Counted from the first letter of the stretch, positions 37,556-47,242 are shown. The stretch is DNA of 64,000 nt from Cohnella xylanilytica (GCF_014212175.1 NZ_JACJVR010000064.1:1-64000), one strand, 5' to 3'. Numbers and translations are program-made. Notes: generated from the letters alone by a model not told the origin.

Positions 37556-38284
37556 CTATAGAACATACCGCTTCTGCTGCTCCACGAAGCTCATCTTCCC
37601 CGTGCGCCCGACGTATTCGGGCTGGTCGTCGCCGTAATGCATGAGCCGGATCTTCTCCTGCAGGTCGTCGGGCAGCGTGAGCAGCTCGGGGAGACAGGCG
37701 TGCACGACGCCCGGCGCTTGAAGCTGGCAGTCATGGAAGATCGTCCGGACGCCGCGCTCGTCGACGAGGCGCCGCAGAAGCTCGCCGTCGAACACCATAT
37801 CCGCCGTATAGAAGAAGGTGCCGTTCAGCAGAACGGAATAGCTGAGCTTCTTCGGAATATGACGGGTCGGCAGCAGCTCCGCGGTCAAGCCGGGGAGCAA
37901 TTCCGTCGCCGCGCCTTCTCGGAGCGGGCGGACGTCGAAGTATTCGTTCAAGGAGAGGATGCCGTCCTGCTCAAGCCCCCCCTTGAGGGAATTTTCCCAC
38001 AGAGTATCGACAAGCGTATCCGCTATGTAGAACAGCGGGCGAATCTTATGAACGAACTTGTACCGGTAGGCAAGCTCCTCGAGGCCGCCGACGTGGTCGG
38101 CGTGGATATGGGTGATCAGTATGGCGTCGATCTCGGTCAAGCTTATCCCCATGCGGTGCAGGGCGACGGGAGCCGTCGTTCCGCAATCGATCAGCAGGGT
38201 CTTGCCTTCGGCATAGATTAGAGCATTGTTGTTGTAGAAGGCCTTCGCGAATGCGCTGCCCGTTCCTATCATCTGGATCTCCAT
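37556..38284 (-). CDS. MBL-fold metallo-hydrolase
   Basis: This 242-residue protein has the metallo-beta-lactamase fold signature THIHADHVGG near residue 70, an N-terminal GTGSAFAKAFYNNNALI segment, LPTRHIPKKLSYS and a later DCQ/HYGDDQ region that supply further metal ligands. It resembles RNase Z-like or ComA-like single-domain hydrolases; the substrate is unknown. The ATG at 38284 follows GGAGGTTGTC. It runs opposite to its neighbours. Confidence 0.84.
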   Translation of the reverse strand: MEIQMIGTGSAFAKAFYNNNALIYAEGKTLLIDCGTTAPVALHRMGISLTEIDAILITHIHADHVGGLEELAYRYKFVHKIRPLFYIADTLVDTLWENSLKGGLEQDGILSLNEYFDVRPLREGAATELLPGLTAELLPTRHIPKKLSYSVLLNGTFFYTADMVFDGELLRRLVDERGVRTIFHDCQLQAPGVVHACLPELLTLPDDLQEKIRLMHYGDDQPEYVGRTGKMSFVEQQKRYVL

Positions 38285-38475
38285 CGACAACCTCCGCCCG
38301 CTCGTCAGTCCCGGCTCGTTCGACACAGAAAGCTCCTACTAATGTACCATATTTTGCCTCGATGCAAAAGCCGCGGAATAACCGTCCCTCAAGCGGCTGG
38401 CGGTTGAATCACTTCTTCCGTCCTTCCCGCATACCTTATCGCGAATGGAAGCCAATCGATTGCGGGGTATGAGAG

Positions 38476-38706
38476 ATGAACAAACCGGCGGGCAAGTCCT
38501 CCAAGGCGGGGAAGAAAAAGACGATCTCCTCGGACAGCCAGCGGCCTCAGATGAAGATCGTCACTTCCGACGTGTGCGCGGTGTGCAAGACGCCTTGCGC
38601 CCGGGGGCTGGCTTATTTGGCGAGAATGTCCGAGCCCGGGGCCGTGGGCAACGGGGTTCCGTGCGTCCTGACGCTTCCGAAGGCCGCGGTCAAGGCGCTG
38701 GGCTAG
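38476..38706 (+). CDS. Small cysteine-containing protein of unknown function
   Basis: The 76-residue product has a lysine-rich start and a CAVCKTPC motif followed by one more cysteine (GVPCVLTLP), which could bind zinc. The ribosome binding site is weak (GGGGTATGAGAG). I do not recognise the family. It lies between divergent and downstream genes with no overlap. Confidence 0.62.
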   Translation: MNKPAGKSSKAGKKKTISSDSQRPQMKIVTSDVCAVCKTPCARGLAYLARMSEPGAVGNGVPCVLTLPKAAVKALG

Positions 38707-38795
38707 TTTTTTTCCTCCTGTCCGCAACTTTTCCTTCCGTGGCTGGTATAACCATTTACGAACAGGAATCAGTCGGATGACGGAGGTAATGCCGA

Positions 38796-39374
38796 ATGAA
38801 GATCCGCAAGCTTGTCGTATTGACCGTGGCGCTTACTCTCGTAGGCGGATCGGCCATCTTCGCGGCGGATACGGTATCGCAGAAGGTCAAGATCATCCTG
38901 AACAAGCAGGAATTGGACGACGCCGGAACGATCGTGGACGGGAAGGCCTACGTCGGCGTCCGTTCGCTGGGCGACGTCGTGCAAGGGTTCGTCTCCTGGG
39001 ACGACAGCGCCAAGAAGGTGACGATATACAAGCCGAACGTTCATATGTTCCTGATGACGGGCAACAAGCCGTTCGGTTCGGTCCAGAAGGGCAAGAACAG
39101 CTTCCGCGTCTTCGCCCAGATCGACAATCTGCAGACGAGCATCTCCAGCTTCAAGGTGACGATCGCCGACCCGTACGGCGACGAGACCTGGATCGACGGA
39201 CGGACGAGCAAGGACGCGGATTTCCCGACCGACAAGGACAACTTCTGGTTCACGTCCGAAGACCTCTCCTACGAGTTCAAATACAGCGGCAAGTACACGA
39301 TTCGCTTCTGGATGAAGCCTTCCGACAATTCGCCCTTGCAGGTCGTCTCCGAGAAGACGATCGTCTCCAAGTAA
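38796..39374 (+). CDS. Secreted protein with copper amine oxidase N-terminal-like (stalk) domain
   Basis: The 192-residue exported protein has a signal peptide ending in GGSAIFAA and a segment VKIILNKQELDDAGTIVDGK followed by AYVGVRSLGDVV that matches the copper amine oxidase N-terminal-like domain common on Paenibacillus surfaces. The remaining half is beta-rich, without catalytic motifs. Start ATG at 38796 follows GACGGAGG. It probably acts in extracellular binding or anchoring. Confidence 0.78.
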   Translation: MKIRKLVVLTVALTLVGGSAIFAADTVSQKVKIILNKQELDDAGTIVDGKAYVGVRSLGDVVQGFVSWDDSAKKVTIYKPNVHMFLMTGNKPFGSVQKGKNSFRVFAQIDNLQTSISSFKVTIADPYGDETWIDGRTSKDADFPTDKDNFWFTSEDLSYEFKYSGKYTIRFWMKPSDNSPLQVVSEKTIVSK

Positions 39375-39399
39375 CCTGCAGCGGGCGGCCTTCGAGCCG

Positions 39400-39436
39400 G
39401 CGCTCCGCCCGTCCTACGGGCGGGGCGCTTCGTTTG
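39400..39436 (+). terminator. Terminator after the stalk-domain protein
   Basis: GCGCTCCGCCCG (39400-39411) pairs with CGGGCGGGGCGC (39417-39428), followed by TTCGTTT. Confidence 0.75.
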
Positions 39437-39503
39437 ACCGGATGTCGGCGAAATGTTACGATACGGGAGAAGGCAAATTTAACCGACCGAACGGAGGTTC
39501 ACC

Positions 39504-39797
39504 ATGAGCGATCATGTTCATGACGAGAATTGCAACCACGAGCACGATGAAGAAGCCGTATTCGTCGTAACGGACGAAGAGGGCAACGAACACGAGATGG
39601 TGCTTGTGTATACTTTCGAGAGCGGCGACCAAGCGTACGCGGTGCTGCTCGACCGCAACGATCCCGAAGACGACGGAGTCATCTTCCGCATCGAAGAAGA
39701 CGGGGAAGACGAAGTCCTTGTGAATATCGAAGACGACGAAGAATGGGAACGCGTCATGAAGGTCTACGAGGAATTGGTCGCGCAGGAAGCGGACTGA
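39504..39797 (+). CDS. DUF1292 family protein
   Basis: This 97-residue, very acidic cytoplasmic protein matches the DUF1292 (YrzB-like) family: a His/Glu-rich start, then EEAVFVVTDEEGNEHEM and a core ending EEWERVMKVYEELV. Function is unknown. GGAGG lies about eight bases before the ATG. A convergent terminator separates it from the next gene. Confidence 0.85.
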   Translation: MSDHVHDENCNHEHDEEAVFVVTDEEGNEHEMVLVYTFESGDQAYAVLLDRNDPEDDGVIFRIEEDGEDEVLVNIEDDEEWERVMKVYEELVAQEAD

Positions 39798-39834
39798 CTT
39801 GCGTTCGCGCCGCCGGCCGAGACCGCGGACCAAC

Positions 39835-39883
39835 CGAAGGGCTGCCATACGAATCCGCCGGGCGGAATCGGGGCAGCCCTTCG
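39835..39883. terminator. Convergent terminator
   Basis: CGAAGGGCTGCC (39835-39846) pairs with GGCAGCCCTTCG (39872-39883) between the convergent DUF1292 and DUF1885 genes. Confidence 0.7.
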
Positions 39884-39903
39884 CCGTTCGCTGCGGAACG
39901 GGA

Positions 39904-40323
39904 CTATTTGCGAGGATTGTAGTAGATCGTCCGGCCGTTGAACATCTTCACTTCGGCCTGCCATTGCTTCCCGAGCCACTTGCAATACTCGTTGGCTTTG
40001 GACTTGTCGCCGTGCGTGGCTCCGTCCGGCAGAACGACTTGGACGTACGGGATGTCGCGCTCCCCGTCGGATCGGACGCCCGTCCCGAACAGGATGAAGC
40101 GGTATAGCGGCGATTTGCCCTTGAGGTAGAACCAGCGGTCTTCTTCGCCGGGCTTGCTCTCGACGGTGTAGGGGAACGCCGCTTCGGCGTAATCCCAATC
40201 CAGCTGGCGACCGGTCAGAGAGGTCTGTTCCCGGTAATGGCGGAGACGTTCCTTCACGTCGTCAAGCGTAACCCGATCCGCGGAGGATCCTTGGACAAGC
40301 GAGATGTAAGCGCTTTGACTCAA
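39904..40323 (-). CDS. DUF1885 family protein
   Basis: The 139-residue product reads LSQSAYISLVQG, then VTLDDVKERLRHY, AAFPYTVE, QVVLPDGATHGDKSKANEYC and ends NGRTIYYNPRK, which I recognise as the DUF1885 family of Bacilli. Function is unknown. The TTG at 40323 follows GGGAGAGGGGG, so the much longer open frame upstream is not used. It has no signal peptide. Confidence 0.83.
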   Translation of the reverse strand: MSQSAYISLVQGSSADRVTLDDVKERLRHYREQTSLTGRQLDWDYAEAAFPYTVESKPGEEDRWFYLKGKSPLYRFILFGTGVRSDGERDIPYVQVVLPDGATHGDKSKANEYCKWLGKQWQAEVKMFNGRTIYYNPRK

Positions 40324-40719
40324 TCGGTTGCCACCCCCTCTCCCAAGGCAAATGATAGCATTTCCGGGGGGCGTTGGCAACGAGTTCCGCGGGTCCTCCC
40401 GGGGCGGAATCGGCAGAGGAGAAGGGATCCGCAGCAGCAGAGTAGCGGTAGAGGCGAAGAGTGCGGCGGCGGAGCGGCAGAGATGGCGGGTGCAAGGAGT
40501 GCGGCGATGCGTGGCGCGGCAGCGGGGAGGGAATCGACGGACCCGACTGGGCAGTCCGAGGAGGAGCCGAGCGACGGAGTCTAACACGATGGCATCAAAG
40601 AGCCCCCGCGGTCCGGCCGGTAGCCGGAGGCGGGGGCTTGCCGAGTTCGCGCGTCGGTGAGAACGGACGGCGGGAACGGTAGGGAGGACGAGACGAAGAG
40701 CGGACGGGAAGACGGGATG
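40324..40719. other. Purine-rich intergenic stretch with terminator
   Basis: No gene is supported here. From about 40385 to 40580 and again from 40655 to 40719 the plus strand is strongly purine-rich (for example GGAGGAGCCGAGCGACGGAG). A terminator lies at 40600-40637. Frames through it lack start signals. Confidence 0.5.
40600..40637 (-). terminator. Terminator of the speA-like gene
   Basis: AGCCCCCGC and GCGGGGGCT arms flank a GC-rich inner stem, with CTCTTT following on the minus strand, about 80 bases beyond the decarboxylase stop. Confidence 0.75.
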
Positions 40720-42189
40720 TCAGGAGATCGCCGTCTCTTCGACGATCACCTTGATCTGGCGGACGCTGCGGTCCTCGGGTCCCTTGACCGGCAGGCCGAC
40801 GTCCAGATGGTCGACGATGTAGTCGATGTTGTCCTGGGAGATGACTTCCCCGGGGAGCAGAATCGGAATGCCCGGCGGATAGACGTAGATGAACTCAGCG
40901 ATGATCCGGCCGGCCGATTCCTCGAGCGGCACGATCTCCGTCTCGCCGTAGAACGCGTCCCGCGGCGTCAGGGACAGGTGCGGGATCTCCGGAATTTTGA
41001 CCACGAGCTCCTTCACTTCCCTCGTATGAAGGAATTCGTCGGCCATCCGCGTCAGCGCGTCGACGAGAATGCCCACGGTCTCTTCGTTGTCGCCCGGGGT
41101 GACGAGGCAGAGAATGTTGTACATGTCGCTCAATTCGACTTCGAGCTTGTAATGCTCGCGCAGCCAGTTCTCCGCGTCGTAGCCCGTCATCCCCAGGTGG
41201 CGGACGTGTATCGTGAGCTTCGTCGGGTCGTAGTCGTGGGTCGCCTCTTCGCCGAGCAGGTCCTCGCCGAAGCAGTACAGCCCCTCGATGCGGTTGATCG
41301 CCTCGCGGGCCCGCTGGGCCAGGTCGACCGCCCTCGCCGCGAGCTCGCGGCCGTGCAGCGCCAGATTGCGCCGCGCCGTGTCGAGCGAAGCGAGCAGCGG
41401 ATAGGACGTCGAAGTCGTCGTCAGCATGCTGAAGATCGTCTGGGCGCGCTGAATGTTGACGAGTCCCGAACGGATGTTGAGAATCGAGCTCTGGGTCATC
41501 GAGCCGCCCAGCTTGTGAAGGCTCGTGGCCGCCATGTCCGCCCCGGCCTGCATGGCCGACATCGGAAGCTGGTCGGAGAAGTGGATCAAGGCGCCGTGCG
41601 CTTCGTCGACGAGAACCGGGATGTCGTATTCGTGGACGAGGTCGACGATCTCCTTCAGGTTCGCGCAGACGCCGAAGTAGGTCGGGTTGATGACGAGCAC
41701 GGCGGCCGCGTCCGGGTGCCGCTCGAGCGCGCGCCGCACGGAGCGGGTCGTGATGCCGTGGTCGATGCCGAGATTGCGATCCCGCACCGGAGACAGGAAG
41801 ACCGGACGGGCTCCCGAGAAAATAATGGCGGACAGGATCGATTTATGGACGTTCCGCGGAACGATGATTTTGTCGCCTTGACCGCATACCGTAAGGATCA
41901 TCGTCATGATGGCGCTGCTGGTGCCCTGGACGGAGAAGAAGGTCGCGTCCGCGCCGAAGGCGTCGGCCGCCAGCCGCTGCGCTTCCAGGATCACCCCGAC
42001 CGGCTGATGCAGGTCGTCGAGAGGAGCGATGTTGATCAAGTCGATGTCAAGGACGTTCTGCCCGACGAATTCTCGGAACGTCGGGTCCATTCCCGCGCCC
42101 TTCTTATGGCCGGGAATGTGGAATTGAACCGGATTCTGCTCCGCGTGACGCAACAGGGCGTCGAACAGGGGAGTGCGGGAATGATCCAA
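40720..42189 (-). CDS. speA: Orn/Lys/Arg decarboxylase, probable arginine decarboxylase
   Basis: This 489-residue fold-type I PLP enzyme probably decarboxylates arginine to agmatine for polyamine synthesis. Motifs are the N-terminal HIPGHKKGAGMD, GTSSAIMTMILTVCGQGD, VDEAHGALIHFSDQLP and the PLP lysine in TSLHKLGGSMTQSS. Length and the PGIPILLPGE C-terminal motif fit the Bacillus SpeA/YaaO group; lysine decarboxylase specificity cannot be excluded. The start is TTG at 42189 with a weak GGAAAGGCAGGCG upstream. No other polyamine genes adjoin it. Confidence 0.88.
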   Translation of the reverse strand: MDHSRTPLFDALLRHAEQNPVQFHIPGHKKGAGMDPTFREFVGQNVLDIDLINIAPLDDLHQPVGVILEAQRLAADAFGADATFFSVQGTSSAIMTMILTVCGQGDKIIVPRNVHKSILSAIIFSGARPVFLSPVRDRNLGIDHGITTRSVRRALERHPDAAAVLVINPTYFGVCANLKEIVDLVHEYDIPVLVDEAHGALIHFSDQLPMSAMQAGADMAATSLHKLGGSMTQSSILNIRSGLVNIQRAQTIFSMLTTTSTSYPLLASLDTARRNLALHGRELAARAVDLAQRAREAINRIEGLYCFGEDLLGEEATHDYDPTKLTIHVRHLGMTGYDAENWLREHYKLEVELSDMYNILCLVTPGDNEETVGILVDALTRMADEFLHTREVKELVVKIPEIPHLSLTPRDAFYGETEIVPLEESAGRIIAEFIYVYPPGIPILLPGEVISQDNIDYIVDHLDVGLPVKGPEDRSVRQIKVIVEETAIS

Positions 42190-42443
42190 TGATTAGCGCC
42201 TGCCTTTCCATGCCGTAAACCTACGGTTGACTGAACAAGCATGAGTATAGCAAAAATGGGGGGGATTGCAACTGGCCCGGCCGAAGGCGGGCTGCGGCGG
42301 AACGCGGCGGGATGCCGGTTCTCCCGCAGGGCGGCCCCGATGTCACCAAAACGTCATGAATCGAGATTTGGAACCCGCTGTCGACTGTGCTACCATATTT
42401 TATGGAACGGACACACATTAGGCTCCAGAGGAGAGTAATCGCC

Positions 42444-43622
42444 GTGCGAAGCAAGCTGGTTATCGTCGCGCTCATGCTTATTACGACTTTTATCGGATTC
42501 GGCATCATCATTCCGGTATTGCCCCAAGCGGTCACCGACATCGATCCGGGATCGGCCAAGCTCCATACGGGGTTGATGCTGAGCTTATATTCTCTCGTTT
42601 CCTTTCTTTTATCGCCCTTCTGGGGCAGCTTGTCCGGACGCATCGGGAGACGGCCGGTCATCATGATCGGCGTGCTCGGCTTCTGCCTCAGCTTCCTGCT
42701 GTTCGGCCTTGCGGTCGACAATCTCGTGCTGATGTACGTCTCGCGGCTGCTGGGCGGGTTGTTCTCCGGCGCGGTAACCGCGTGCATCGTCGCCTACGTC
42801 GCGGACATTACCACGAACGAAGAGAGAACGAAGGGCATGGCCGTCGTCGGCATGAGCATCGGCCTCGGCTTCACGTTCGGGCCGTTCGTCGGCGGGGAGC
42901 TGAGCCGGATCTCGCTCGCGGCTCCGTTCTTCGCGGCCGCGGGGCTCGCCCTCGTCACGTTTTTCGCCGCCTGGCTGAAGCTGTCCGAGTCGCTGCCTCC
43001 CGAGAAGCGCGCCGAAGTCGCCGCCCGGCCGAAGGTATCGCGCTGGACGGCGTTCCAGGGGCCGCTCAAGAACCTGTACGTCCTGGCGTTCTTCGTCACG
43101 TTCTCGCTCGCCATTCTGGAAGCGACGATGCAGCTGTACGGAATGGAGCGGTTCGACGCCACTCCGCGCAACGTCGGCTACATGTTCTTCTTCTGCGGGC
43201 TGGCCGGCGCTCTCGTGCAGGGCGGCGTCGTGCGGCGGCGGGTCAAGAAGGGGCAGGAGGGCGGCTACATCGCCGCGGGCCTCGTCATCTCGGCGGCCGG
43301 CTTCTTCCTGTTGCTGACGGCGAATCACTGGGTGACCGCCACCGTCTATCTGTGCATCTTCGGCATCGGCAACTCGCTCATCCGGCCGTGCGTCACTTCC
43401 CTGATCACGCAGAAAACGACGGTGGAGCAAGGAGTCGCTTCGGGGCTCAGCTCCTCGATGGACAGCCTCGGCCGGATCGTCGGCCCGCTGCTCGGATCGC
43501 TCCTGCTCGGCGTGTACGACGCGCTGCCGTTCATCGTGTCCGGCGCGCTGTCGCTTGCCGCGCTCGGCCTGCTCGCCCGGTTCCGCAGCGCGGACCGCGC
43601 CTTCGGCCGCGTGCAGGGATGA
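42444..43622 (+). CDS. MFS multidrug efflux transporter
   Basis: A 392-residue major facilitator with 12 predicted helices. The loop 2-3 motif GSLSGRIGRRPVIMIG (motif A) and the motif C-like GLGFTFGPFVGGELS in helix 5 place it among drug:H+ antiporters of the Tet/YitG type. I chose the GTG at 42444, nine bases after GAGGAGA; upstream residues in the frame are not hydrophobic. It is divergent from speA and followed by a strong terminator. Confidence 0.88.
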   Translation: MRSKLVIVALMLITTFIGFGIIIPVLPQAVTDIDPGSAKLHTGLMLSLYSLVSFLLSPFWGSLSGRIGRRPVIMIGVLGFCLSFLLFGLAVDNLVLMYVSRLLGGLFSGAVTACIVAYVADITTNEERTKGMAVVGMSIGLGFTFGPFVGGELSRISLAAPFFAAAGLALVTFFAAWLKLSESLPPEKRAEVAARPKVSRWTAFQGPLKNLYVLAFFVTFSLAILEATMQLYGMERFDATPRNVGYMFFFCGLAGALVQGGVVRRRVKKGQEGGYIAAGLVISAAGFFLLLTANHWVTATVYLCIFGIGNSLIRPCVTSLITQKTTVEQGVASGLSSSMDSLGRIVGPLLGSLLLGVYDALPFIVSGALSLAALGLLARFRSADRAFGRVQG

Positions 43623-43689
43623 CGGCCCGGAGACATGATCTTCCTGGAAGAAGACGTTCACGCCGATCGGTTTAACGGCAGCGTCGCGC

Positions 43690-43738
43690 GCGCGGCGGAG
43701 CTTCGGAGGGTTCTCCTCCCGGCTCCGCCGCTTTTTTT
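43690..43738 (+). terminator. Strong terminator after the MFS gene
   Basis: GCGGCGGAGC pairs with GCTCCGCCGC across an inner hairpin (GGAGGGTTCTCCTCC), followed by a run of nine T. Confidence 0.9.
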
Positions 43739-43904
43739 TGGCCGACAGCTCTCGTCCCGAACCGAGACCCGCGCCCGAATCGGCCTCGGTCCTAAGTCGG
43801 GGTTCAAAAACGGTCCGCAGCCGTTTCTCGCCCCCGACGCTCCTCGGTAACATTAGGAATGCATAGACAAACGAAACCCGTGGAGCGGAAGGGGAAAGAT
43901 CGAG

Positions 43905-46900
43905 TTGAAGACGATTATTCAAGGAGCGTTCCGCAACAAAGCGGCCATCGCCATCCTCGTCGTGATGGTGCTGGGTCTCGGCATCTTCAGTTATTGGAAG
44001 CTGCCGATGGAGTTCCTGCCGGAGGCCGATAACCCGCAGGTGACGGTGAGCGTCATCGGCCAGGGCTACGACGCCGCGACGATGGAGAGCCTGGTGACGA
44101 ACCCGCTGGAGCAGGCCGTCGCGGGAGTGAAGGGGAAGACGAACACGTTCTCCACCTCGGGGGACGGCTTCTCCCAAGTGAATCTGAACTTCGATTCGAA
44201 GACGAGCATGAAGGAAGCGAAGGCCGAGGTCGAGCGCGCGGTGAACGCGGTGGCTCTTCCGGAGAGAGTGTCTCCTCCATATGTCGTCCAATTCAATACT
44301 TCGATGATTCCGATCTCGTTCGTATCGCTGACGTTCCAGGAGGGGACGTCCGACGCCCGCAAGGAACAGGTCGAGCGGCAGGCGATCGACGCGTTCCGTT
44401 CGATCGACGGAGCGGGCGAAGTGCAGCTGGCCGGCAAATCGAAGCCGAGCGTCAGCGTCGCCGCCGATCCGGCCAAGCTGGCCGCCAAGGGCGTGCCGCT
44501 TCAAGCGCTGTACGGCGTGCTGCAAGGCCGCGACGCCTCCGCCTCCGTCGGACAGACGTCCCTGGACGGAGCGATCGTCAACTTGAACGTGGCGGCATCG
44601 GGTCTTACGGACGTCGAATCGCTCAAGAAGCTGCCGGTCGCCGCGGGGGTCGCGCTGGGCGAAGTCGCCGAGGTGAAGCTGCTGAACGACCAGGAGAGCA
44701 TCAGCCGCATCGACGGCAAGGACGCGCTGACGCTCGTCATCTCGAAGGCGGCGAACGCCAACGCGGTCGGCGTCGGCAAGGGCGTGGAGGAAGCGATCGA
44801 GAAGCTGAACGAAGAGAACAAGGACGCGTCGCTTAAGCTCTTGATGAGCACGTCCGAGCAGATCGTGGACTCCGTCAACAGCATGCTCCGGGAAGTGCTG
44901 ATGGGCGCCCTGTTCGCGACGATCGTCATCCTGCTGTTCATGCGCAACGTCCGGGCGACGCTCGTCACCATCGTGTCGATCCCGCTCTCGCTGGGCCTGA
45001 CGCTATACCTGCTGGATCTGTCGGGCATCACGCTCAACATTCTGACGCTCGGCGGCGTCGCCGTCGCCGTCGGCCGGCTCGTGGACGACAGCATCGTCGT
45101 CATTGAGAACATTTTCCGCAGGCTGCAAAAGGAAAAGTTCTCGGTCGAGCTCGTCGTCGACGCCACGAAGGAAGTGTCGCGGGCGATCACCGCTTCGACG
45201 CTGACGACGGTGGCCGTGTTCCTGCCGATGGGGCTTCTGCGCGGATCGCTGCAATCGTTCCTGCTGCCGTTCGCCCTGACGGTCACCTATTCGCTGCTGT
45301 CGTCGCTGCTCGTCGCCTTGACCGTCATTCCGCTCATGAGCGCGGGCGTGCTCAAGACCTCGAGCATCAAGGAGCACAAGCCGTCCGAGCGGTTCGCGTC
45401 GTTCCTGCATTGGAACCTTCGCCACAAGTGGGTGCCGATTCTCGTCGCGTTCGTCCTGCTGGCCGGTTCCCTGGCGACTTATATGACCATGCCGAAGGGC
45501 GCTATCGACTCTTCCAGCGCGTCCAGCATCAGCGTCTCGCTCGAATACAAGCCGGACACGCCGGTCGAGGAAGTGTTCGAGAACGGGAAGAAGCTGGAGG
45601 CCGTGCTGCTTAAGCAGGAGGGCGCGGACTGGGTCATGATGGACATGGGCAACAGCGCGGACGCGGCCAAGTACGGAAGCGTCAAGTCGCCGACGCTCGT
45701 CACCTACACGGTTCAGATGAAAAAAGGCGCCGACGCCGACAAGATCATCGACGCCGTCAAGGCCGAACGCCCGCAATTCCCGGGCGCCGAATTGGCCGCC
45801 GGTCCCGGCTCGTTCTTCGGCGACGGCAATTCCACACAAGTATACGTCGACGTGTCCGGCGACGATCCGGAGCGATTGACGGCGACCGCCGAGGAAGTGA
45901 TGGCGAAGATCAAGCCGATCCAGGACGTGCTCAAAGTCGAGAGCAACCAGGAAGAGAAGAAGACGGTCTACACGCTCGAAGTGGACGCTTCGCAGGCGAA
46001 GGCATCGGACATCGCGACGCAATTGCAAGGCATGCTGAATCCGGTTCCGATCGGCACGCTGAATTCGCAAGGCCAGACGCTGAGCGTCGTTGTGCAGCCG
46101 GTGCTTCAGCCGAAGACCGCGAGCGACCTGTCGAGCCTAACGGTCATGACCGACGCGGGGCCGAAGCCGGTGTCGAGCGTCGCCCAGTGGGTCAAGGCGG
46201 AGAAGCCGACGAAGTTCTATCACAAGGACGGCAAGAGCTACGTTCGCGTATCCGCCACCGTGGAGCCGAGCCAGCTGTCCATCGTAGGCAGCGAGATCTC
46301 GAAGGCGATGAAGGACGTTCAGACGCCGGAAGGCGTGAAGCTGTACGTCGGCGGCGCGTCGGCCGACCAATCGGCGGATTTCGCGGACCTGTTCGTCATG
46401 ATGATCGTCTCGATCGCCATCGTGTACCTGATCATGGTCGTCACGTTCAAGACGCTTCGGGCGCCGATCGCCATTCTCGCTTCGATTCTGTTCGTGCCGA
46501 TCGGGGCGGTGCTCGGGCTGATTATATCTGGCGTTACGCCGGACTTCACGGCGATCTTCGGGGTCGTCATGCTCATCGGCATCGTTGTGACGAACGCGAT
46601 CGTGCTCATCGACCGCGTCAAGCAGAACGAGGAGCGGATGACGATCCGCGAGGCGCTGCTGGAAGCGGCCGGCACGCGGATGCGTCCGATTCTGATGACG
46701 GCGGTGGCGACCGTATGCGCCATGCTCCCGCTCGTGTTCGGCTCGACGGAGAGCGGCAGCATCGTCTCGCAGAGCCTCGCGATCGTCGTCATCGGCGGCT
46801 TGGTCGTCTCGACCTTGCTGACGCTCGTCATCGTGCCTTGCATCTATGAGCTGCTGTTCTTCCGCAAGTCCCGCCGCCAGCGGAGGGAAGCTCAGCGCTC

Positions 46901-46913
46901 GGTCGCGGCGTAA
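43905..46913 (+). CDS. RND-family efflux transporter (SwrC/AcrB-like)
   Basis: This 1002-residue inner-membrane pump has the RND duplication: a first helix (AIAILVVMVLGLGIFSYW) before a large extracytoplasmic domain, helices 2-6, a second such domain and helices 8-12. The conserved GGVAVAVGRLVDDSIVVIENI segment in helix 4 holds the proton-relay aspartates, and TIREALLEAAGTRMRPILMTA lies in the second half. The start is TTG at 43905 behind GGAAGGGG. It resembles the Gram-positive SwrC/YerP group, exporters of lipopeptides or hydrophobic compounds. No adaptor or TetR regulator adjoins it. Confidence 0.9.
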   Translation: MKTIIQGAFRNKAAIAILVVMVLGLGIFSYWKLPMEFLPEADNPQVTVSVIGQGYDAATMESLVTNPLEQAVAGVKGKTNTFSTSGDGFSQVNLNFDSKTSMKEAKAEVERAVNAVALPERVSPPYVVQFNTSMIPISFVSLTFQEGTSDARKEQVERQAIDAFRSIDGAGEVQLAGKSKPSVSVAADPAKLAAKGVPLQALYGVLQGRDASASVGQTSLDGAIVNLNVAASGLTDVESLKKLPVAAGVALGEVAEVKLLNDQESISRIDGKDALTLVISKAANANAVGVGKGVEEAIEKLNEENKDASLKLLMSTSEQIVDSVNSMLREVLMGALFATIVILLFMRNVRATLVTIVSIPLSLGLTLYLLDLSGITLNILTLGGVAVAVGRLVDDSIVVIENIFRRLQKEKFSVELVVDATKEVSRAITASTLTTVAVFLPMGLLRGSLQSFLLPFALTVTYSLLSSLLVALTVIPLMSAGVLKTSSIKEHKPSERFASFLHWNLRHKWVPILVAFVLLAGSLATYMTMPKGAIDSSSASSISVSLEYKPDTPVEEVFENGKKLEAVLLKQEGADWVMMDMGNSADAAKYGSVKSPTLVTYTVQMKKGADADKIIDAVKAERPQFPGAELAAGPGSFFGDGNSTQVYVDVSGDDPERLTATAEEVMAKIKPIQDVLKVESNQEEKKTVYTLEVDASQAKASDIATQLQGMLNPVPIGTLNSQGQTLSVVVQPVLQPKTASDLSSLTVMTDAGPKPVSSVAQWVKAEKPTKFYHKDGKSYVRVSATVEPSQLSIVGSEISKAMKDVQTPEGVKLYVGGASADQSADFADLFVMMIVSIAIVYLIMVVTFKTLRAPIAILASILFVPIGAVLGLIISGVTPDFTAIFGVVMLIGIVVTNAIVLIDRVKQNEERMTIREALLEAAGTRMRPILMTAVATVCAMLPLVFGSTESGSIVSQSLAIVVIGGLVVSTLLTLVIVPCIYELLFFRKSRRQRREAQRSVAA

Positions 46914-47050
46914 CGGGCGGATGAGAGAGCGGGAGATTTGCTCCGGGCTCCATGCTTGTCGGGCCAAGAGGGAGCGAGCTGTAACCTCCAAAATGGAAGT
47001 TGCAGAGGGCATGCCGCGCTTTCTCGTGTCCCGCGCTTCTTTTCCGCCCC

Positions 47051-47093
47051 AAACAACAACGGCTCCAGCCTATCGCTGGAGCCGTTGTTGTTT
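47051..47093. terminator. Very stable bidirectional hairpin
   Basis: A perfect 19-bp stem (AAACAACAACGGCTCCAGC with its complement) encloses a five-base loop. The A-rich and T-rich outer ends make it a terminator in either direction, most likely for the RND gene. Confidence 0.8.
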
Positions 47094-47242
47094 AATCGCG
47101 TCCGCCTGGGAGGGAGGAGCGGTGATTCAAATAGGTCAAATGCCGGGTAAACTCGGGTAACGATGAGTTGCCAAGCGACCTCGGTTCGTTCTTCTCGCTC
47201 TGAGAATCGGCTTCCGTTGTTCGCCGGCACGCGCTCGCCATC

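Noticed and set aside
40324-40587. An N-terminal extension of the DUF1885 protein
   Set aside because: The added residues are Arg/Pro/Ser-rich and unlike the family; TTG 40323 has a proper ribosome binding site.
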